Shown here: piece by piece, positions 46,455 through 58,788 of the stretch | Position numbering within the stretch: position 1 is the first letter of the stretch | Layout: every line of letters starts with the position of its first letter | Assembly (NCBI RefSeq): GCF_030733265.1 | Contig: NZ_JASHJI010000009.1 | Location: 162,531-226,530, forward strand | Length of the DNA stretch: 64,000 nucleotides | Source of the DNA: Roseibium sp. MMSF_3412 | GTDB lineage: Bacteria > Pseudomonadota > Alphaproteobacteria > Rhizobiales > Stappiaceae | Direction: 5' to 3' | Notes under the pieces: generated by a model | Database searches by the model: none | Told to the model about the DNA's origin: nothing | Seen by the model: the letters and a program-made list of their open reading frames with translations, nothing else | Made by a program: the position numbers and the translations under genes

Positions 46455-49400
46455 TTACCCGGCCGGCGCACTCCGGCTGACATGTCCCTGCCCGCCGAGC
46501 ATCTTCTTGGCTTTCTCGCGAATGTACTGAAGGCAGACGTAGAGCACGGGGATCATCAGGACACCGATCACGGTCGCGAACAGCATGCCCCCAAAGACGG
46601 CGAACCCGATGGCCTTCTGACTGGCCGCACCGGCGCTGGACGCCGTCATCAGCGGCACCACGCCGAGCAGGAACGAGAGCGCCGTCATCATCACCGCGCG
46701 GAAACGCAGATGGGCAGCCTCGGTGGCAGCCTCCATGATCGATTTGCCGGTATCACGCTGCTCCATCGCGAATTCCACGATCAGGATCGCGTTTTTCGCC
46801 CCCATGCCGACCAGCATGATCATGCCGATCTGGGTATAGAGGTTGACGTCCCCACCGGTCACGAACACCGCCACGAGCGCCCCCATGATCGCGAAGGACA
46901 CGGACATGAGGATCGCGACAGGCATTGACCAGCTTTCATACTGGGCCACCAGGAAGAGATAGGTGAACAGGATCGACAGCATCAGAATGAACAGAACGAT
47001 GTTGCTCGCACCCTGCTGCTGCTGCGCCGTACCCGTCCATTCATAGGTGTATCCCGGCGGCATGGCTTCTTCGGCCGCCGATTCCATTTCGTTGATGACA
47101 ACACCGGTCGACGCGCCCGGGGCCGGATCACCCATGACGGCCGCAGCACGGAACATGTTGTAGCGTGTCAGGATCTGCGGACCGAGCACGTTCTCGGTTG
47201 TCAGGATGCTGCGCAGCGGCACCATGGTGCCGTCCTGGGACCGGACGTAAAGCCGGCCGATATCCTCGATCTTGTCGCGATACTGCCCTTCGGCCTGGAT
47301 CATGACCTTGTAGACACGCCCGAAGATGTTGAAGTCGTTGATATAGAACGAACCGAGATAGGCTTGCAGCGTCGTGAAGACATCGGAAACACCGATCCCG
47401 AGCGTCTTGGCCTTTTCCCTGTCAAGGTCGACAAACACCTGAGGAACATTCGCGCGGAAAGTCGAATAGGCCCGCGCGATATCGGGGCTCTGGTTCGCCG
47501 AATAGACCATCGACCCGACCGCGGACGCCAGATCCTGCGGCGTGCCGCCACCCGTTTGCTGCATCATCATCTGAACGCCGCCGGTCGTCCCGAGACCGGG
47601 GATCGGCGGTGGGTTGAAGGCGATGATATTGGCACCCGGTATCGTTGAGAAATCGGCCCAGAACTTCGCCAGAATGGCATTGATTCGGAGGTTCGGTTCC
47701 TGCCGCTCTTCCCAGTTGCTCATTGTTGCAATCACGAGCGCAGCGTTGGACGAGGTCGCGCCGTTCAGGATCGAATAGCCGTTCACGATAACGACGTTCT
47801 CAACGCCCGGAACCGCTTGCGTCAGTTCAACCACGCGCTCGGTCACGGTTTCCGTCCTTTGAAGGGCGGCACCGTCCGGAAGCTGCACATCGACCATCAG
47901 GTAGCCCTGATCTTCCGACGGCAGAAAGCCCTGGGGCAAGGTGCTGCCGAGCGACATGATCACGGCAATCGCACCCGCAACGATGATCAGGCCGACAAAG
48001 GCAACGCGCACAAGGCGCCGGATGATGGCCGTATAGCCGTCGCGCACACCGGTAATGCCGCGGTCGAACAGGCCCATGAGCCCTTTTGGCGGGCCGGAAC
48101 GCGCCTTCAGGATGAGACCGCAGAGGGCCGGCGACAGCGTCAGGGCGTTGATCGACGAGATCACGACCGATACGGAAATCGTTACGGCGAACTGTGAATA
48201 GAGCCGGCCGGTAATGCCGGGCATGAAGATCGTCGGCACGAAGACGGCGAGCAGCACCAGCGTCGTTGCAATAACGGGACTGGTGATCTGCTCCATCGCC
48301 TTGGCGGTGGCTTCCTTGGGGGCGAGCCCCTCCTCCGCAATGATGCGTTCCACATTTTCCACGACGACAATCGCGTCATCGACCACGATGCCGATCGCCA
48401 GGACCAGCGCGAACAGGGAAATCGTGTTGAGCGACATGCCGAGGGCAAGCAGCACACCGAACGTTCCGATCAGAGACACGGGGATGGCAACGGTCGGAAT
48501 GATCGTTGCGCGCCAGTTTCCGAGGAAAATGAACACCACGGACACAACCAGCAGGAACGTCAGGAACAGTGTCGCGATCACGTCGTCCAGCGATGCCTGC
48601 ACGAAGTCCGTCGTGTTGAAGGGAACGGCATATTCGACATCATCCGGAAATGCCTGCGCAAGGTTTTCCAGGCGGGCAAGAACGTTTTCAGAAACCTGCA
48701 GCGCGTTTGCACCAGGTGCCTGATAGATCGCGAGAACGGTGGAAGGCTGGCCGTTGAACTCACCGGAGGCGTTGTAGAACTGGGCACCGAGTTCGACCCG
48801 GGCCACATCCCCGATCTTCACAATCGCCCCGTCCTCACCGGTTCTCAGAACGATGTCTTCAAACTCTTCCGGTGTCGCGAGCCGGCCCTTCGCCTTGATC
48901 GTGTACTGGAACTGCTGCCCGTCCGGTACCGGCGGTGCGCCGATCTGACCCGCGGCGACCTGGATGTTCTGGTCCTGCACCGCCGCAATGAAGTCTGTCG
49001 GGGTCATGCCGAGGCTGGTCAGGCGGTCCGGATCAAGCCAGATGCGCATGCCGTAGGCGAAATCCGTCATCACATCCGCGCGGCCAACACCCTGAACACG
49101 CGCAAGCGAGTCCTTCAGGTTGATCGAGGCGTAATTCGACAGGAATACGGGATCATAGGTGCCGTTCGGCGAATAAAGCGTGATCACCAGCAGCATATTG
49201 GTGCTGGCTTTTTGAACGGTCACACCGTTCGCGGTCACTTCGCTCGGCAGCTGGCTGGTCGCCTGCGATACGCGGTTCTGCGTGTTGACCGTGGCAATGT
49301 CCGGGTCCGTCCCGACCGCGAAGGTCACGTTGAGCGAGTAGTTGCCGCTGTCATTACTGGTCGACTGCATGTAGATCATGTCGTCGACGCCGTTGACCTG

Positions 49401-49604
49401 CCCCTCGATCGGAGCTGCGACCGTTTCCTCCAGAACCTCGGCATTGGCGCCCGTATAGGTCGCCGACACGTTCACCACGGGAGGTGTGATATTCGGAAAC
49501 TGCTCAACCGGCAGCGACACATAGCCGAGAATACCGGCGATCGTGATGACAATGGAAATCACCAGCGCAAATTTTGGCCGGTAGATAAAAAAGCGAGAAA
49601 ACAT
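46455..49604 (-). CDS. RND efflux permease (HAE1/AcrB-like)
   Basis: 1049 residues with the AcrB plan: N-terminal FSRFFIYRPKFALVISIVIT membrane anchor, two large periplasmic domains, and twelve membrane segments. The proton-relay aspartates lie in ALVLAIGIVVDDAIVVVENV, and the C-terminal GMGAKNAILIVEFAMEQRD supplies the partner region. It exports hydrophobic drugs or detergents with an adaptor and an outer-membrane channel. The adaptor gene precedes it directly; no outer-membrane factor is present here, so a genome-encoded TolC is needed. Confidence 0.96.
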   Translation of the reverse strand: MFSRFFIYRPKFALVISIVITIAGILGYVSLPVEQFPNITPPVVNVSATYTGANAEVLEETVAAPIEGQVNGVDDMIYMQSTSNDSGNYSLNVTFAVGTDPDIATVNTQNRVSQATSQLPSEVTANGVTVQKASTNMLLVITLYSPNGTYDPVFLSNYASINLKDSLARVQGVGRADVMTDFAYGMRIWLDPDRLTSLGMTPTDFIAAVQDQNIQVAAGQIGAPPVPDGQQFQYTIKAKGRLATPEEFEDIVLRTGEDGAIVKIGDVARVELGAQFYNASGEFNGQPSTVLAIYQAPGANALQVSENVLARLENLAQAFPDDVEYAVPFNTTDFVQASLDDVIATLFLTFLLVVSVVFIFLGNWRATIIPTVAIPVSLIGTFGVLLALGMSLNTISLFALVLAIGIVVDDAIVVVENVERIIAEEGLAPKEATAKAMEQITSPVIATTLVLLAVFVPTIFMPGITGRLYSQFAVTISVSVVISSINALTLSPALCGLILKARSGPPKGLMGLFDRGITGVRDGYTAIIRRLVRVAFVGLIIVAGAIAVIMSLGSTLPQGFLPSEDQGYLMVDVQLPDGAALQRTETVTERVVELTQAVPGVENVVIVNGYSILNGATSSNAALVIATMSNWEERQEPNLRINAILAKFWADFSTIPGANIIAFNPPPIPGLGTTGGVQMMMQQTGGGTPQDLASAVGSMVYSANQSPDIARAYSTFRANVPQVFVDLDREKAKTLGIGVSDVFTTLQAYLGSFYINDFNIFGRVYKVMIQAEGQYRDKIEDIGRLYVRSQDGTMVPLRSILTTENVLGPQILTRYNMFRAAAVMGDPAPGASTGVVINEMESAAEEAMPPGYTYEWTGTAQQQQGASNIVLFILMLSILFTYLFLVAQYESWSMPVAILMSVSFAIMGALVAVFVTGGDVNLYTQIGMIMLVGMGAKNAILIVEFAMEQRDTGKSIMEAATEAAHLRFRAVMMTALSFLLGVVPLMTASSAGAASQKAIGFAVFGGMLFATVIGVLMIPVLYVCLQYIREKAKKMLGGQGHVSRSAPAG

Positions 49605-50768
49605 TTAGCTCTGCTCCGCCGGCTGGGACGCGAGGACGGGGTCGACCTCGACACCCGGACGGACTTTTTGCAGACCTTCCGTTATGACTTCTTCGCCTTC
49701 CGACAGCCCCTTCGTGACGACAAAATTCGTCCCTATCTGCTGACCGAGTTCGACGTATTTCTGCTCGACCTTCTTGTCTGACGTGATAGCTAGAGCAAAC
49801 GCACCCTGCTGATCACGCTGGATCGCCGCCTGGGGAACGACAAGAGCGGTCTCCGTGTTCGGTGCTTCCAGAAGCACGGTCACGTAGGTTCCGGCAAGCA
49901 GGCGAACGTCCTTGTTGTCGAATTGACCGCGGAAGGAAATCGTGCCCGTCGTGGCATCGATCTCGTTGTCGATATAGACGATTTTCCCGGTCTCTCCGTA
50001 CTTGTCGCCGTTGGGAAGCACGAGACTGATGGACGGCGCTTCATCGGGAGACAGATCGGCCGGGCTGATGTTGTGCGTCTGGACTGCGTTCAGATACTGA
50101 GCTTCGCTGACGGAAAAGTTGACATAGACCGGTGCTAGCCTGATCAACTTGGCGAGTGAGCTGGTGTTCGGACCGACGAGTTCCCCGACACTGAAAGTAC
50201 TCTTGCCGATCTGCCCGGGAAACGGTGCGGAAATATCGGTGTAACTCAGGTTGAGTTCTGCCTGCTGCAGCGAGGATTGCGCGGCTTCAACCGATGCCTC
50301 GGCCTGTTGTTTCTGCGCGAGTGTCGCCTCGTAGGCAGCTTCCGAGACGTGCCCCTTGTCGAGCAGGTCCTTGTCCCGCTTTTCATCGGCGGCCTTGAGG
50401 GCTGCGTCCGCCTTTGCGCTGGCAAGGTCCGCTTTTGCCTTTGTCAGCTGTGCCTCGTATTCGGCCTTCTCGATCGTGAACAACAGGTCATCCTTTTTCA
50501 CGAATGACCCGTCCGGGACTGCCTTGTCCTCAAGGAACCCGCTTACGCGGGCGACCAGGTCAACCTGATCGACCGCTGCAATCTGTCCGACGAAGGATTC
50601 ACTCTGGCGCACATCCTGCGAGGCAACCTTGGCGACCGTGACTGAAGGTGGTGGCGCCGGCGGAGCCTCGGCCTGCTTCGAATCATCCGAACAGGCTGCG
50701 AGCAGGCTGAGTGCGGCAGCAGCTAGGAGAAGATGACGGGAACGAGAAGCAATACGCTGAAATGGCAT
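49605..50768 (-). CDS. RND efflux periplasmic adaptor lipoprotein
   Basis: 387 residues of the MFP family. The N terminus is a lipoprotein signal (LLLAAAALSLLAAC, lipid-anchored Cys). Adaptor motifs: DQVDLVARVSGFLEDKAVPD for the lipoyl-type domain, an alpha-hairpin (KAKADLASAKADAALKAADE onward), and ISAPFPGQIGKSTFSVGELV. It starts translation right before the permease, with the permease ATG following the adaptor stop directly. No local regulator (TetR type) is seen; the 188-base gap upstream presumably holds the promoter. Confidence 0.95.
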   Translation of the reverse strand: MPFQRIASRSRHLLLAAAALSLLAACSDDSKQAEAPPAPPPSVTVAKVASQDVRQSESFVGQIAAVDQVDLVARVSGFLEDKAVPDGSFVKKDDLLFTIEKAEYEAQLTKAKADLASAKADAALKAADEKRDKDLLDKGHVSEAAYEATLAQKQQAEASVEAAQSSLQQAELNLSYTDISAPFPGQIGKSTFSVGELVGPNTSSLAKLIRLAPVYVNFSVSEAQYLNAVQTHNISPADLSPDEAPSISLVLPNGDKYGETGKIVYIDNEIDATTGTISFRGQFDNKDVRLLAGTYVTVLLEAPNTETALVVPQAAIQRDQQGAFALAITSDKKVEQKYVELGQQIGTNFVVTKGLSEGEEVITEGLQKVRPGVEVDPVLASQPAEQS

Positions 50769-50956
50769 TCGAGAACTCCGCTGTCAGACCTTAGGGTCGC
50801 GCGCTTGATCGGAGTTCACTATAAAAGGACTGATTGATTCAACAAGCGAATTTTCATGTCACACCGCTCAGGGCACACGATCGTCTAACGTTGCGTTTTC
50901 AATCCGCAATCGCCCTTGGTTGTTTTCCCAATGGTCCGTTGAGAATGTGGCGCAGG

Positions 50957-51784
50957 TCAGCTTTCTTCCGCCGACAGGATCACCGTGAGGCCATGCAATC
51001 CGGTTGCGGGAAACACTCCGGTTCTGTCCGCTGCATCCGTCCCGATCTCTATTGCGGCAAGTTGCGGAAGGTCGCCCTGCAGGGCCTCGGCAGCAGGTTC
51101 GCCGACCAGAGCCCGGTACGCTGCCGGATTAAGAACCGAAATCCTGCCCCGAGCGGTTTCGACCTCAAGCCCCAGGCTTGTTGCACGCATTTCCCTCTGA
51201 CCGGTGAAACCACCCAGGAACTCATGATGGTCGGACGGGTCCTCGGCAATCAGGTAGATCGATTTGATCGCTGTTGCACCATTTATGTGTGACTGAAACG
51301 CCGGCTTCCAGAAGTTTTCCGGATACTTGTTGTGGCAGGTGAAATAGCCGATCCCGGGACTTAAGGGGTCCTGGAGAAGCGTCAGGTCGAACGCAACGTT
51401 TGCAGTCGATCCGTCAGGCAGGTGCGCGACGCGTTCAAACGAAAACGGGTCGAACAGGGACAGCCCTGCTTTCTCGAAGTCCTGCCTGTCCGCGCCCGCA
51501 TCCCGGCTGTCCATCACCAGCATGCTGGCGCCTTCACGTTTGGCGAGAAACGTCTGATTGAAGGCTCCGAAGGAAAACTGCCTGCCGACCGTTTCCGTTA
51601 TGAGATCCGGTTCGGCCACACTGAGCAGTTCGATAAAAAATCCATCAAACTGAATAAGCCGGTTGGCGGTCCCCCAGGGGTGTCTGTTTTCAGGCGTCAC
51701 GGTAAAGCCGAGCGCTTCATAGGCCCGGCCTGCGGCGTCCAGGTCATTCACGGCAACGACAATATGGTCCAGACCTCTTAGCAA
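50957..51784 (-). CDS. VOC-superfamily (glyoxalase-like) protein
   Basis: 275 residues with two glyoxalase-type modules. The first opens GLDHIVVAVNDLDAAGRAYE with the metal-ligand His in DHIV and continues FDGFFIELLSV; the second includes GIGYFTCHNKYPENFW and SIYLIAEDPSDHHEFLG. It is of the glyoxalase_3 type; substrate and reaction are unknown. It lies 24 bases downstream of pyrG on the same strand. Confidence 0.87.
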   Translation of the reverse strand: MLRGLDHIVVAVNDLDAAGRAYEALGFTVTPENRHPWGTANRLIQFDGFFIELLSVAEPDLITETVGRQFSFGAFNQTFLAKREGASMLVMDSRDAGADRQDFEKAGLSLFDPFSFERVAHLPDGSTANVAFDLTLLQDPLSPGIGYFTCHNKYPENFWKPAFQSHINGATAIKSIYLIAEDPSDHHEFLGGFTGQREMRATSLGLEVETARGRISVLNPAAYRALVGEPAAEALQGDLPQLAAIEIGTDAADRTGVFPATGLHGLTVILSAEES

Positions 51785-51808
51785 GACATCCCCTCCCGGT
51801 AAGTCGGC

Positions 51809-53491
<1,683 letters not shown>

Positions 53492-53507
53492 TCAACACAT
53501 AAAAATA

Positions 53508-53529
53508 CCCTGCGGGCAAAGCCGCAGGG
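53508..53529 (-). terminator. Intrinsic terminator of secG
   Basis: CCCTGCGG-GCAAAG-CCGCAGGG, an 8-base perfect GC-rich stem with a 6-base loop; on the minus strand it is followed by TATTTTTATG. It sits 28 bases beyond the secG stop and ends the tpiA-secG transcript before pyrG. Confidence 0.75.
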
Positions 53530-53557
53530 CAGATGTCTTTGGAAGTGGCCTAGGCGC

Positions 53558-53938
53558 TTATTGCGCGGCCGGCACCTGCGGCCCGGAGGGCTCGCCCTGG
53601 GGTCTCAGCTGATCGAGAATGCCGCCGGAGCCGCTCGGAGCGCCGTCAGTACCTGCCGGAGCACCGTCAATTGCAGCGGGTGCGGCATCGAGAATGGAGC
53701 TCGGTGCTTCTTCGTTCTGGGCGATGAGGCTCAACGTCAGCGATGTTGCAAAAAATGCAACGGCAAGCACCGCTGTTGCCCGCGTCAGAACATTTGCAGT
53801 GCCGCGGCTCGACATGAGGCCGCCGCCGCCACCGCCGCCGCCAATACCGAGTGCGCCGCCTTCAGAGCGTTGCAGGAGGACAACCAGCACCAGGGCCAAC
53901 ACGACCATAAGGTGGATAACGATGACTACGGTTTCCAT
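53558..53938 (-). CDS. secG: Preprotein translocase subunit SecG
   Basis: 126 residues. SecG layout: first membrane helix IHLMVVLALVLVVLLQRSEG, a glycine-rich loop (IGGGGGGGGLMSSRG) typical of the family, second helix ATAVLAVAFFATSLTLSLIA, then a Pro/Gly/Ala tail of about 40 residues as in other alphaproteobacterial SecG. Accessory subunit of the SecYEG channel. It lies 110 bases after tpiA on the same strand, as in other Hyphomicrobiales. Confidence 0.95.
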   Translation of the reverse strand: METVVIVIHLMVVLALVLVVLLQRSEGGALGIGGGGGGGGLMSSRGTANVLTRATAVLAVAFFATSLTLSLIAQNEEAPSSILDAAPAAIDGAPAGTDGAPSGSGGILDQLRPQGEPSGPQVPAAQ

Positions 53939-54048
53939 CGAATGCCATTCTATCTGTATTTCGGGTTTGGCGGCCTTCTACACCAGTCGGCGCGCGCTTT
54001 CTACCCTTCAATTGCGACTTCGCGACGAAAGCTTCAAGTGCAGGGCGC

Positions 54049-54807
54049 TCAGGAATAGGCCGCCAGGATGCCGAGAAAATCGTCCGCCTTCAGGCTTGCC
54101 CCGCCAACAAGCGCTCCATTCACGTTGCTGACGGACATGAGTTCAGCCGCATTGGCCGGTTTGACCGATCCCCCGTAGAGCAGTTTCATGGCGCTTCCCT
54201 CACCGCTGAAGCGCGCCGCCAGGGTTTCCCTCATGGCGGTGTGCATTTCCTCCACGTCTGCGGCTGTCGGTGTCAGTCCGGTTCCGATAGCCCACACGGG
54301 CTCATAAGCTATGACACTGTTTTCTGCGGTCGCGCCATCGGGAACAGAACCGGCCAGCTGTGATTTGACGATATCGAGCGCCTGCCCGGCCTTGCGTTCG
54401 GCCTCCGTCTCGCCAACACAGATGATTGCAATCAGGCCCGCGCGCCAGGCGGCCCGGGCCTTGGCGTTTACGTCAGCATCGGTCTCCCCGTGATCGGTCC
54501 GGCGCTCGGAATGCCCGACGATCACGGCACTTGCACCCGCGTCCTTGAGCATTTCGGCAGAAGTGTCTCCGGTGTGGGCACCGGAGGCAGCCGCATGGCA
54601 ATCCTGCCCGCCGACGGCCGGCGCGCCTTTTCCCGCAACCTCCGCCAGCGCCGCAACGAGCGTTGCGGGGGCGCAAATCATCGTGTCCACGGAGTCGGCC
54701 ATCTCGTCGCTCAAGCCGGCCTTCATCTTGTGGAATTCGGCAAGGCTGGCGCGCAACCCGTTCATTTTCCAGTTGCCGGCCACAAGCGGCTTGATATTGG
54801 CGCTCAT
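54049..54807 (-). CDS. tpiA: Triosephosphate isomerase
   Basis: 252 residues. Catalytic elements: [10 protein letters not shown] (substrate Lys), VIVGHSERR (general acid His), and [17 protein letters not shown] (catalytic Glu and loop 6). The phosphate loop is [14 protein letters not shown]. Interconverts DHAP and glyceraldehyde 3-phosphate. First gene of the tpiA-secG transcript and divergent from ppiD. Confidence 0.98.
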   Translation of the reverse strand: MSANIKPLVAGNWKMNGLRASLAEFHKMKAGLSDEMADSVDTMICAPATLVAALAEVAGKGAPAVGGQDCHAAASGAHTGDTSAEMLKDAGASAVIVGHSERRTDHGETDADVNAKARAAWRAGLIAIICVGETEAERKAGQALDIVKSQLAGSVPDGATAENSVIAYEPVWAIGTGLTPTAADVEEMHTAMRETLAARFSGEGSAMKLLYGGSVKPANAAELMSVSNVNGALVGGASLKADDFLGILAAYS

Positions 54808-55037
54808 CTGTTTTCGTCTCCCAGATATCCGATGATGGAACTGGCGCTTTTAGAGCAGATGCGTAACCGCGTTGCAATCACCTTGGTTTGCGGACCATTC
54901 TTTCTTCTTCGAACTTTGTTCCCGACCGTCTTGCGGGGAAGCCGCCACGTCATTATGATCCGCCCGCCCCGGTCAAAGCGGCCTGGTAGAGCATCGCCGA
55001 ATACGGCCTTGGACAAGAAAATAAAACGGAAGTCTTC

Positions 55038-56927
55038 ATGCTTGACTCACTGCGCAAAGGCGCCGGCACCTGGGTTGCCAAACTGTTTATCGCATTGCTG
55101 ATTTTTAGTTTCGCCATCTGGGGCGTCACCGACTTCCTGCAGGGCTTCGGTCAGAACACGGCTGCGAAGGTCGGCGAGACCGAAGTAAGTATATTCGAAT
55201 TCGACCGCACCTACCGCCAGGATCTCAACCGGCTGGCGCAGCAATTCGGCCGGCCGCTGACGGCCGAGGAAGGTGCCGCGCTCGGCATTCCGCAACAGGC
55301 TCTCGGAAGATTGATTGCCGAGGCAGCGCTGAGCAACACGGCTCAGGATCTGAAACTGGGCGTTTCGGACCAGCGCCTTGCGACGCTCATCCAGTCGGAC
55401 CCGGCCTTCCGTGGCCCGAGCGGCCGCTACGAACGCGCCAGGCTCGATCAGGTTCTGCGCGCCTACGGTTATCAGGAAGACGAATATGTCGTGCAACGGC
55501 GTCACACGGCGGAAAGAAATCAGCTGTCGCAGGGTATTGCCGGAAACCTGAGGGCACCGGTCAGTTACCTGGAAGCTCTCTCCGCCTATCAGTTCGAAAC
55601 AAGGTCCGCCGACTACGTGCTTTTGACAGACGCGAACATTGGCGAAATCGAAGAACCGACAGACCCGGTGCTGACGGCCTATTTCGACGAGAACAAGCCC
55701 GATTTCCGCGCACCCGAATACAGGGAAATCAAGATCCTCTCCCTGACCCCGGAAACGGTTGCCAGACCCGATGACATCGCAGAGGAAGACGCCCGCTACG
55801 AGTACGAGCAAAGGGCGGAACGCTACTTCCAGCCCGAGCGGCGCAAGGTGCGCCAGATGTCGTTTCCCTCCAGCGAGGCCGCGCAGGAAGCTGCCGCGGA
55901 GATCGAAGCTGGCAAGACCTTCGAAGACCTGATGGGCGAACGTGGATTGAGCAACAACGACGTCACCCTTGGCACCATGTCCAAGGACGACTTTCTCGAT
56001 GAAACGCTCGGGGACACAGCCTTCTCGCTTGGCCAGGGTGAAACGAGCGGCGCCGTGGAAGGCCGGTTCTCGACGGTCATCTTGAATGTGGAGGAAGTGC
56101 TGCCGGAAAGCACGCGCCCTTATGATGAAGTCAAGGACGAAATCATCCAGGATCTGGCAGCCGAACAGGCAGAACGCGAAATCCTTGACCTGCTTGACGA
56201 AGTTGAAGATGCGCGCGCCGGCGGAGCGCTGCTCGATGAAGTCGGGGACCGGTTTTCGCTCCCGGTCGAAACACTTGCCGCTTTCGATCAGTCGGGCAAG
56301 TCGACATCCGGCGACGATGTTGAACTTCCGGCTGCCGAGGGTTTGCTGAGGGCTGTGTTTGAAAGTGACGTCGGGATTGAGAACGATGTTCTCCCTTTCG
56401 GTGACCAGGGGTTCCTCTGGTACGAGGTGGACAATGTGATCCCGGAACGCGATCAGACACTCGACGAAGTCCGCAACGATGTCATCACGGCCTGGAAAGC
56501 AGACCAGTCTCGGACGCGGCTGAGCGAGAAGGCAGAAGAAATCCAGACACGGCTTGCGGGCGGTACACCGCTGGAGACCCTCGCGGGCGAAGCGGAACTG
56601 GAAGTCAAGCGGGCTGAGAACCTTGCCCGCAATGCACCTTCCGGTGACTTCGGCGCGGAGGCAATGACAGCCGTATTCGGTGGCCCGCTCGGCACCAGTG
56701 CCGTGGCCACGTCCGCCAACGGGCAAAGGATTGTCTTCAAGGTGGCTGAGGTGGCCGTTCCGGATTTCGATGCGACGTCTTCGGCCAACGCAGCTCTCAA
56801 CGAGCAGCTGTCTCAGCAAATGAGCGATTCACTTCTCGGTCAGTTCATCACCGACCGGCAGAACGAGGCAGGTGTCGAGGTTAACGAGGTCGGTATTTCG
56901 CAGGCAATCGGTCTGAACCCGCAGTGA
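55038..56927 (+). CDS. ppiD: PpiD/SurA-type peptidyl-prolyl isomerase, membrane anchored
   Basis: 629 residues. The N-terminal membrane anchor (LFIALLIFSFAIWGVTDFLQ) and a SurA-like chaperone region (AEEGAALGIPQQALGRLIAE) are followed by a parvulin domain (about 270-390), here with the degenerate KVRQMSFPSSEAAQEAAAEI and FSLGQGETSGAVEGRFSTVI. It is expected at the periplasmic face of the Sec channel to assist outer-membrane and secreted proteins. It is followed by trpD after 24 bases, an order conserved in Hyphomicrobiales. The divergent tpiA shares its promoter region. Confidence 0.9.
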   Translation: MLDSLRKGAGTWVAKLFIALLIFSFAIWGVTDFLQGFGQNTAAKVGETEVSIFEFDRTYRQDLNRLAQQFGRPLTAEEGAALGIPQQALGRLIAEAALSNTAQDLKLGVSDQRLATLIQSDPAFRGPSGRYERARLDQVLRAYGYQEDEYVVQRRHTAERNQLSQGIAGNLRAPVSYLEALSAYQFETRSADYVLLTDANIGEIEEPTDPVLTAYFDENKPDFRAPEYREIKILSLTPETVARPDDIAEEDARYEYEQRAERYFQPERRKVRQMSFPSSEAAQEAAAEIEAGKTFEDLMGERGLSNNDVTLGTMSKDDFLDETLGDTAFSLGQGETSGAVEGRFSTVILNVEEVLPESTRPYDEVKDEIIQDLAAEQAEREILDLLDEVEDARAGGALLDEVGDRFSLPVETLAAFDQSGKSTSGDDVELPAAEGLLRAVFESDVGIENDVLPFGDQGFLWYEVDNVIPERDQTLDEVRNDVITAWKADQSRTRLSEKAEEIQTRLAGGTPLETLAGEAELEVKRAENLARNAPSGDFGAEAMTAVFGGPLGTSAVATSANGQRIVFKVAEVAVPDFDATSSANAALNEQLSQQMSDSLLGQFITDRQNEAGVEVNEVGISQAIGLNPQ

Positions 56928-56951
56928 CCTGACCCGGAACGGACGACGATC

Positions 56952-57965
56952 ATGACCACTTTCAAGGAATTCATCGCCAAGGTCGCAGATGGTCACACCC
57001 TGACGCCGGAAGAAGCCAGACAGGCATTTGATGTCATCCTGTCTGGTTCGGCCACGCCCTCGCAACTGGGCGGGTTCCTGATGGCGCTTCGGGTGCGCGG
57101 TGAGAGCACGGCCGAGGTGACTGGCGCGGTGGCTACGATGCGCTCCAAGATGCTCACCGTGGACGCCCCGGACGACGCAATCGACATCGTCGGCACCGGC
57201 GGCGACAGTTCCGGCAGCTACAACATATCAACCTGTACCGCGATCGTCGTCGCAGGATGCGGTGTACCGGTCGCCAAACACGGCAATCGATCCCTTTCAT
57301 CCAAGTCCGGGGCCGCCGAGGCGCTCTCCGAACTTGGGGTGAATATCGACATCGCCCCGGACAGGATTTCGGACTGTATCCGCAAGGCGGGTATCGGTTT
57401 CATGTTCGCACCGCTCCACCATGCGGCCATGAAGCATGTCGGACCGACGCGCATGGAGCTGGGCACGCGGACAATATTCAATCTCCTCGGCCCGCTTTCG
57501 AACCCTGCGGGCGTCAAGCGTCAGATGGTCGGTGTTTTCGCCAAAAAATGGCTTGATCCGGTTGCCCAATCCCTGAAGGAACTGGGATCGGAAAAAGCCT
57601 GGATCGTACATGGATCCGACGGCATGGACGAGATCACCACCACCGGCCCCACATATGTCAGTGAACTCAAGGACGGTACCGTCGCCGCATTCGAGATCTC
57701 ACCTGAGGATGCAGGGTTGCCGCTTGCCAGGGCCGAGGACCTGAAAGGCGGGCTGCCCGCAGAAAACGCAGCGGCCCTGCGCCAGGTTCTTGCAGGTGCA
57801 AAGAACGCTTACCGCGATATCGTCCTTTTCAACGCCGCGGCTTCTCTCATGGTCGCCGACAAGGCAAAGAACCTGAAGGAAGGTGTTGAAATGGCGGCGG
57901 CAAGCATCGACGACGGCACATCCGCCCAGACACTGGAAAAGCTGGTCGCGGCATCAAACGGGTAG
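56952..57965 (+). CDS. trpD: Anthranilate phosphoribosyltransferase
   Basis: 337 residues. The PRPP-binding [15 protein letters not shown], the [20 protein letters not shown] region and [20 protein letters not shown] are diagnostic of TrpD. Second step of tryptophan synthesis. There is no trpG/trpE nearby; in Hyphomicrobiales trpE(G) often lies elsewhere. It is 4 bases upstream of trpC. Confidence 0.97.
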   Translation: MTTFKEFIAKVADGHTLTPEEARQAFDVILSGSATPSQLGGFLMALRVRGESTAEVTGAVATMRSKMLTVDAPDDAIDIVGTGGDSSGSYNISTCTAIVVAGCGVPVAKHGNRSLSSKSGAAEALSELGVNIDIAPDRISDCIRKAGIGFMFAPLHHAAMKHVGPTRMELGTRTIFNLLGPLSNPAGVKRQMVGVFAKKWLDPVAQSLKELGSEKAWIVHGSDGMDEITTTGPTYVSELKDGTVAAFEISPEDAGLPLARAEDLKGGLPAENAAALRQVLAGAKNAYRDIVLFNAAASLMVADKAKNLKEGVEMAAASIDDGTSAQTLEKLVAASNG

Positions 57966-57969
57966 GACA

Positions 57970-58782
57970 ATGTCTGACATCCTCCAGAAAATAGAAGCCT
58001 ACAAGCGCGAAGAAATCGCTGCTGCCAAGGCGGCCATATCCCTTGAAAATCTCAAGGACCGGATTGCCGACCAGTCACCTCCCCGCGGCTTTCAGGCCGC
58101 AATAGAGGCAAAGCATGCAGCCGGTGACTACGCGCTGATTGCCGAAATCAAGAAGGCCAGCCCGTCAAAGGGGTTGATCAGGGAAGATTTTGACCCGCCG
58201 ATTCTGGCAAAGGCCTACGAAGACGGCGGCGCTGCATGCCTTTCGGTGCTGACGGACACGCCGTCGTTTCAGGGCAGACCGGAATTTCTGACCAAAGCCC
58301 GGGACGCTGTGTCTCTGCCGGCGCTGCGCAAGGATTTTCTGTATGATACGTATCAGGTCTACGAAGCCCGTGCATGGGGCGGCGACTGTATCCTGATCAT
58401 TCTTGCGGCCGTCGATGACGATACTGCCAGGGCGCTTGAAGAGACGGCGTTTGAGCTCGGCATGGACGTTCTGCTTGAGGTCCACAACCAGGAAGAACTT
58501 GAGCGCGCGCTCAAACTGTCTTCAAGACTGTTTGGCATCAACAACCGGAACCTGAAGACCTTCGAAACCCGCCTCGAAACCAGCGAAGCTCTGGCCCCAC
58601 AGGTGCCTGGCGACCGGATTATCGTCGGCGAATCCGGTCTCTTCACGCCGGACGATCTGTCCCGCATGAACAAGGCCGGGATATCCACGTTCCTGATCGG
58701 CGAGAGCCTGATGCGCCAGAGCGATGTCGCAGGTGCCACCCGGGATCTCTTGTCCCGCTCGCCTGTTTCCGCGGCGGTCTGA
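57970..58782 (+). CDS. trpC: Indole-3-glycerol phosphate synthase
   Basis: 270 residues from the ATG at 57970. Signatures: the N-terminal [37 protein letters not shown] (catalytic Lys region) and [18 protein letters not shown]. Fourth step of tryptophan synthesis; a single-function enzyme, not fused to TrpF. It sits between trpD and moaC with short gaps (4 and 6 bases), so trpD-trpC-moaC-moeA is a single transcription unit. Confidence 0.97.
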   Translation: MSDILQKIEAYKREEIAAAKAAISLENLKDRIADQSPPRGFQAAIEAKHAAGDYALIAEIKKASPSKGLIREDFDPPILAKAYEDGGAACLSVLTDTPSFQGRPEFLTKARDAVSLPALRKDFLYDTYQVYEARAWGGDCILIILAAVDDDTARALEETAFELGMDVLLEVHNQEELERALKLSSRLFGINNRNLKTFETRLETSEALAPQVPGDRIIVGESGLFTPDDLSRMNKAGISTFLIGESLMRQSDVAGATRDLLSRSPVSAAV

Positions 58783-58788
58783 AACACC

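Noticed and set aside
55047..56819. 590-codon minus-strand frame opposite ppiD
   Set aside because: Antisense shadow; ppiD has a clear membrane anchor and family organisation.
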